A stretch of 64,000 bases of DNA from Populus alba. Its lineage: Eukaryota; Streptophyta; Magnoliopsida; Malpighiales; Salicaceae. Of the stretch, positions 58,571 to 64,000 are shown one piece after another. The DNA lies in NCBI RefSeq assembly GCF_005239225.2, contig NC_133297.1:7386392-7450391 (forward strand). Direction: 5' to 3'. Below the pieces are notes generated by a model. It was not told the origin of the DNA and did no database searches. It saw only the letters and a program-made list of their open reading frames with translations. The first letter of the stretch is position 1; each line of letters begins with the position of its first letter. A program made the translations under genes and the position numbers.

Positions 58571-60385
58571 TTAAGCAAAGAAATCTGGGTTGTCAAATGG
58601 GAAAGTGGTATCAAAATCCACATTATCGATTGAGATATCAAAATCCCCGATTGGTGAGTTGGTTACCGAAGTTGGGGCTGATATTATCTCCGTGGTGAGT
58701 TCAGATTCTGGGGTCTGCACATTTGGGTAACCTATTCCAAAGCTGTTCATATGGCATGGTGACATTGAGAAGTAGTTGGATTCAGATGTTGCCGGAGATA
58801 TAAATGTTGGAGAAAAGCTACCCAAGAAGTTGTTTTCCATCATGGACTCGGTGAAAATGTTGTTTTCCTCATTTTCATTCCCGAGTGATGTACATGGGAA
58901 GGAAAAGGGTGGGAAAATGTCGTCCTTAGAGCCCAAGTCCTCGCTTTTAACTTGAACAAGGTCTGATCCAAAGTTAACAGATATCTCCTCTGTTGGCTTT
59001 GGTTTCTCTTCACGCTGCAGCTGCAGCTGCTGCTGCTGCTGCTGCTTACGATGATACTTGCTTTGTTTTGAGCAATCATTTTTTGGGGAAGGCGATGCCA
59101 AGGGTGAAGGAGAGGCTTGGCTACACGTATGTCTCCCTCGATAGGTCACTTCAAAAATTGAATGGTCCTCATCTGATCTTTGCACTTGCTTCGTGGCCAA
59201 ACAGCCTTGGGAATGACGGTGAGTGCATCTGTAGTATCCTCTGCAATTTACCACGCCAATCATTGTTAAAATTGTTCCTAAATAATCCTGATCAAATGCA
59301 TTAATAAGATGTTTAAAACAATGTATCCAATCTCTTCTTTCCAAATATATGTTCAATACTCGTCAAAACCATAGCGGCCAAGTCAGACAATTGGGGAGAG
59401 GCCTAGAGTGCTGTCTCGAGCTTCAGTACAATGTGGATGGCCATCAAAGCTATTGGATTTAAATAAAATGGCAAATCCAATAGTTTTGATGGCTATCAGC
59501 ATTCGATGTTGAAGTATCGATATTGCAGCGACCTCGATTTTTAATTATTTGGAGCCTTGTGCCTAGCAGACTCTAAGGACAAGAGTCGTCAGGAGACAGG
59601 ATCGGGTCTCAAGCAGTGCTAGCACTTGATTGGAGCCTGATCACCAGCCTGATAAGGCCTAGCACCGTGCGATTATGATATAGTTAAATAACCTGTCTCC
59701 TCTTCCATCCGTACAATTTGGATAAGCAACAGAGTTTTTTTTTTTTTTTTTTTTTCCTGTTCAATTTATGGAAACAGTTAACAGAAAGATAGAGAAAGGT
59801 AAAAAAATTGTCTCACCTTGGAAAATTAGCTCCGAGAATATCCTTTTGCCCGTATTTCCTCCAGCTATAACCATCATCAAGAGGGCCTTCCAGACCGGTC
59901 CCTGAACAAACCTTCACTTGCTCAGTCCATCGAGGTTGTATTTTTCTACAATAACAAACAATTCCCGATTCTTAGTTTGATCATCATCATCAATCACAGT
60001 TCATCTAAAACCCAAACGAATTAAGTATAGCAAAAAAGAAAAGAAAAAAAAAACAGAGAGGTTTTCACCTCTTCTTGTAAACATCTTTGTTACATTCCTC
60101 CTTGCAATCCTGATCAGAGACCTCACTCCTAGGACTACTGTTGGCAAATGAATGCAGTGGTTCGACAGTGCCAATTGTGGGCTTTGGTTGCTGATCAACC
60201 AAAGCCCCCCAATTTAGCAGTGAAAGTGCTTTCTCATAAGAAGAAAGTATCTTATCCACTAGGAATTGACGTGCTTCGAGAGATGAGGAAGGGTTAAGAT
60301 GGTTGCTAAGCTGTTTCGCTAGCTCCTTCCCTTGACTTAGCTCACTAATTAGAGTCTTGTGCTCCCATTCCATGGACAATTCCAT
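58571..60385 (-). CDS. WRKY46: Group III WRKY transcription factor, WRKY46-like, 371 aa
   Basis: Three exons on the minus strand (60385-60069, 59945-59817, 59240-58571) with GT/AG borders join to 371 residues. The WRKY domain starts in exon 2 with WRKYGQK at 134-140. The zinc finger is C154-X7-C162-X23-H186-X-C188, the C2HC type that defines group III. The second intron falls at the conserved group III position, between FPR and GYYRC. The N-terminus (about 6-57: EWEHKTLISELSQGKELAKQ) is the leucine-rich, probably coiled region usual in WRKY41/46/53. A glutamine run at 215-220 comes from CAG repeats. The acidic C-terminus is a likely activation region. Proteins of this clade bind W-boxes (TTGACY) in the nucleus and act in salicylate defence, senescence and drought responses. 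WRKY46 is preferred over WRKY41/53 because of its neighbours (DUF3133 and SDH8). This is inference. Confidence 0.92.
59021..59043 (-). repeat. Coding CAG/CTG repeat (polyglutamine) in the WRKY gene
   Basis: The plus strand reads a short CTG run. On the coding strand it gives six glutamines followed by LQLQ at residues 215-224. The run length could vary between alleles. Confidence 0.85.
59436..59497 (+). other. Long near-perfect fold-back in intron 2 of the WRKY gene
   Basis: 25-nt arms (59436-59460 and 59473-59497) are complementary except at two positions, and both of those are G-U pairs if the plus strand is transcribed. The loop is 12 nt. Looser pairing appears to continue outward for about 20-30 nt on each side (TCGA..CTTCA blocks). 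The shape is that of a miRNA precursor or a tiny MITE. On the WRKY pre-mRNA strand the two G-U pairs become A-C mismatches. Confidence 0.7.
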
Positions 60386-60783
60386 TCGGAAAATGCAGTA
60401 AGGACGCTACAACTATACTTTTGAAGAAGTAAGCTGTGAAATGATTTGGGTCCTCCAATTGAGGTGCAGAGTAATAAAACGGAGGGAAATTATTCCACCA
60501 AGAAAGAGTTTTGCCCACTCAAAGAGTAGCTATAAAGAGATTATGTCTATGTGAGCAAAGGAGGTATACAGAATGGTTATGTTGAGGCTTTGGAATGAAG
60601 AATCAAAAGCAACAAACATAGAGCTGATAAAGAAAGAGAACTACTTGTCTAGTTTTATATTGAGATCAGATGAGCCGTAATAGCAACAGGGTTTGTGAGA
60701 TCACTCGCTAAAAACAGAGAAAAGGAACAAAAATGCGATGTAGAAGTGACCTGGAATGCCAAATGAGGGGTGCGTATGAGGGA

Positions 60784-60791
60784 GATATAAA
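60784..60791 (-). promoter_or_regulatory. Candidate TATA box of the WRKY gene
   Basis: TTTATATC on the minus strand, about 400 bp before the ATG, implying a 5' UTR of roughly 370 nt. Confidence 0.35.
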
Positions 60792-60918
60792 TGTGAAGAA
60801 TGAGATGATAAGGCTACGTGTATAAGGCTAAGAAGGGGAAAGATTTTCTTGCTGCTTAAGAAGCTGTGAGGAAGATGGTAGATATAAGGGAGGGAAAGGG
60901 GAAGGAAGAGACAAACTC

Positions 60919-60924
60919 TTGACC
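60919..60924 (+). promoter_or_regulatory. W-box (TTGACC) upstream of the WRKY gene
   Basis: One TTGACC lies about 535 bp upstream of the start codon. Auto- or cross-regulation through W-boxes is common for group III WRKY genes. A single site is weak evidence. Confidence 0.3.
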
Positions 60925-61218
60925 GGAGAAAAAAAAATTGTTTTGTTTTGTTGTTTCACAAAACCGGGGGCCAGTTTCCATTCTTGAGGGAGGCCAATTG
61001 AAAGGAGAGCGTGAGAGGAAGATTCAATTGCTGACCATTTCAAACCACAGTAGAGCGATGCCATGCCCCACTCCCTTTCAGAGTCATCAATCACTGCTCC
61101 CTGGCTCTCACTCTCATCCTTAACAATCATACTATAAGCAACAACGCGGAAGAAGGTTTGAACATTCTTGGTGGTCTCGTTCATGCTTCTTAGTTCACAC
61201 TGACTCTCTGCTCTTTAA

Positions 61219-61222
<4 letters not shown>

Positions 61223-61264
<42 letters not shown>
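61223..61264. repeat. (AT)21 microsatellite
   Basis: About 42 bp of uninterrupted AT dinucleotide in the distal promoter of the WRKY gene. Confidence 0.95.
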
Positions 61265-61269
<5 letters not shown>

Positions 61270-64000
61270 CACTTACAAGGTCTCCATCTCATGTATTTCT
61301 CTTTTCCTCTTTATGTTTCTTAAAAGAAAGAAAAATAAATTGAAGGAGAGCATAAAGAAATAAATTATAACTGGGTTTAAAATATAAGAAGATAAAATAT
61401 ATAGTCTTTAAGAGCACAAGGATAATTTAATTAGTTTTGTTAAACTAGAGGGGCTAAAATTATAATCCACTCCCAGAAAAAAGAGAGGTGGGGATGGATT
61501 GATGGGTGCTGATGGATGCTGTGGGCGTCATGCTTTATCCCTTGCCTACGCTGATGTTGATAGATCACCACACCACACACACCTGCAACTTTATACACAC
61601 ACACACACACACGTTGCAACTTTATGTGCTATAAAATATGTAGTTAAATATAGTTTGTGTAAAAATAAGGTTGCCCTTACCTCTGTCCTCCTGTCTGTTC
61701 GGAATCTCCAATGTGGTTGTTAGAAGAGAGTGTGTGTGTGTGTAAGAAATTCGTTCTCTAACTGAATCTGTAAAGATGGCTGGTATCAGTTGGGATCGAT
61801 GACATTCAATTCTTTAGATTAGTAAAAATTAGTAAGTCGAAACTTACCGTTTTATCCTTGGCAATATTCCTACAAATAGAACAATGGAAAGTGCTTTCTA
61901 TTTTATCCCACATCTTGAATTTTGGGCACCATGGAAACAATCCGTGACATAAGCGCGTCCTAGTGCTTAATTCGGTCCTTTCAGCAAGTTTTGGTAATGA
62001 AAGTGAATGCACTCTCTTCTATCCTCAGCCCTTTAATAACAAGGATACATAATAATTTCTCCCAACATTTATGTTTGAATTAATTTCACTTCTTAATTGA
62101 ATTAACACCTCCACATTTAACTTGATGTCTCGCATTCAAGTGTTTGGAATATAAATGCGGTGGGGGCTAGTTATTTTTTTTAATGTACAACTCATTTAAT
62201 GCATAGAAAATTATTACCAAAAGTAAGTTTTTTTAAAAAAAAAAACTTTTTTGAGTGGTTCTAAAAAACAAAATTACATCTCACCACGCATCTATCTCAA
62301 GCGCACCTGCAAATTCTTGGATAAGATGATACATTTACATGCAATTTTTCATTTATGGATTATCCTAAATTTCAACAGCAAAACAAAAAAAGATACAATA
62401 AAGAGCAAATTGCCAATTCCTAGCGATTGAAGCCCGGACGGGGAACTACCGATTATTTATCAATTTACCAATTGCTTGGCAGCAGTTTCGACTTTAAATC
62501 ATTGAAGGAGCTTGCTCTTAAGTACGAACTAATCTACGAGACCGTCATCCATGTCATAACTTATTTTCTTGTTGCTACAGGAATAATGTATAGATAATTT
62601 CCCATATAGCCCTTTCAATATATTAACTTCTTCTACAAAAAAAAAAAAAAGAAATAATTTCTCATATGACATTTAACTGTTAATAGTCCAACGGATTTTT
62701 TTTAAAGCATAAAAAGGGATACTAAGAGTGTGGAGATTTTTTTTTGGAAAAAATATTAAACCTAGACAAGAACATAAATCTTGACCTTGCTCCTTGATTG
62801 ACATGAGTTTTCAACCAAACCATATAAAAGCTAATCCAATGTGAATTAGTTGATTTAATGGGTTCAAAAGAGATTTGGATAACAAGTAAAAGTATGAATC
62901 AACTTATAAAAAATCTAAAAAGATTATTTTTTTTAAGTATTGAGATGATAGTATATTAGATGACAGTGGTTAGACGTAGCTCGGTTCATGAATTTTACTG
63001 AGATTGATTAAAAAAAATTAAAACACTTTTTACTTAATTATATAATAAAAATTAGATGCCTGCAAAATCGAATATCAATCATAAAAATATAGATGTTTAT
63101 TCAAAACCGTGATAACCCTAAGCAAAATAGAAAAAAAAAACCATTTACAAAATCTATTTCCTAACCAATTAAACATTGATAGATGAAATCAAGAAAAAAA
63201 ATAAATAGTATTGTTTTAATTATTATCAACATTAAGTAAAATACCAAGGGTAATAAAATAATTAGATTGTAGTAAAACATATGAAATGCCAAAAAAGATC
63301 ATAAACCATAGTTAACTAATTATTTGCTTTCAAGGGTAACTAAGTTATATAATTATGCAAAAGATTAATGAAAAGACCAAGTCACTCCTTAACAATTCAA
63401 AAATGACAAATAAGCCAAATAAAAAGGTTTTTTTACCACTAAGAAGGCATTTAAATGAATATTTTTAAAGGTAAAATTATCATTTCACTGTTACAATCCA
63501 CAATAAATAAAGATATATGTACAATAATGATGAATCAAGATTTTTCTCTTTTAGCACAAAACCCACAAATAGTTGGGCCCAAAATTGGATTTATATCCAA
63601 ACATTAGAACAATTAGGTTTTTAAAATTGAATTAAGATTTTTTTTTTATGTTGGCATTAGAATAATTAGGTTTTTAATATGATAAGATAAAAATATTTTT
63701 ATTAAGAAAGATTTTTCTTAAACTTTAGATAGACTAACGGTTAAAAAACACATCATTTCCTTAATTTATATCAGACAAATAAATAATACAGTTTACTTCA
63801 AGGAAGACGTACTAGAAGTGTTAATATCTTCCTTGTACACAAATTAGTACCTTCACCCAAATTTTAAAACCGGTTAGGATTTCTAGTGATCAAAATATTA
63901 GATGGTGACTTCTATTTTCTTTTTTGTTATTGATAAAAAATAAGAATTCGTTATCATTTCCACCTACATTATTTATGACAATTCCAATTTAAAAGGATAA
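61265..64000. other. Intergenic DNA to the end of the window
   Basis: An (AC)n tract lies at about 61596-61612 and a (TG)n at about 61730-61742. Positions 61780-62040 are balanced in composition without a recognised gene. Positions 62750-63250 are decayed repeat DNA that shares text with 21700-22450 and with the 39640-40900 array. The rest is AT-rich. Confidence 0.45.

Noticed and set aside
60828..61184. 118-codon minus-strand frame upstream of the WRKY gene
   Set aside because: It lies in the promoter region, resembles no family and ends in low-complexity S/P/L text. It is most likely chance.

Overview
The window is nuclear DNA from a flowering plant, most likely a Salicaceae tree (Populus or Salix). 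The evidence is intron-containing genes with GT/AG splice sites, plant-only families (TBL, UGT72, WRKY group III, EDR4-like), very AT-rich intergenic DNA, and several dispersed repeat types I associate with poplar and willow. The genus is inference. The families are read directly from the sequence.

Six protein-coding genes are supported. In order: an EDR4-like/DUF3133 zinc-ribbon gene (7287-11516, +, five coding exons); a trichome-birefringence-like polysaccharide O-acetyltransferase of the TBL25/26 type (15389-18506, +, three exons); a 50-residue two-exon gene that I read as succinate dehydrogenase subunit 8, SDH8 (20210-21141, -); two intronless UGT72B-type glycosyltransferases facing each other (30515-31912, + and 43707-45143, -); and a group III WRKY factor close to WRKY46 (58571-60385, -, three exons). 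Two exon-like fragments (3673-4039 and 47042-47203, both -) may be gene relics.

The gene order is informative. From memory, Arabidopsis keeps the same families in pieces at several duplicated loci: DUF3133-SDH8-WRKY46 on chromosome 2, UGT72B1-TBL26-DUF3133 on chromosome 4, and UGT72B2/B3-TBL25-DUF3133 on chromosome 1. This window appears to hold the unfractionated ancestral block. The genes do not form a pathway. Wall acetylation (TBL) and phenylpropanoid glucosylation (UGT72B) both touch the secondary wall, the EDR4-like and WRKY genes are linked to defence in their families, and SDH8 is respiratory.

The rest (about 80%) is intergenic and packed with decayed mobile DNA. The best resolved pieces are a 1,705-bp solo LTR with a perfect 5-bp target duplication (40946-42650), carrying a run of five consecutive fold-backs, and a 155-bp hAT-type MITE with a perfect 8-bp target duplication (26411-26565). 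There are also at least four dispersed repeat families with several copies each, two strongly G-depleted stretches, and several microsatellites. No tRNA, rRNA, CRISPR or organellar insertion was seen. Nothing resembles a new multi-gene system. The most interesting signals are the intact syntenic block, the recurrent hairpin module shared by unrelated repeats, and a miRNA-like fold-back inside the WRKY intron.
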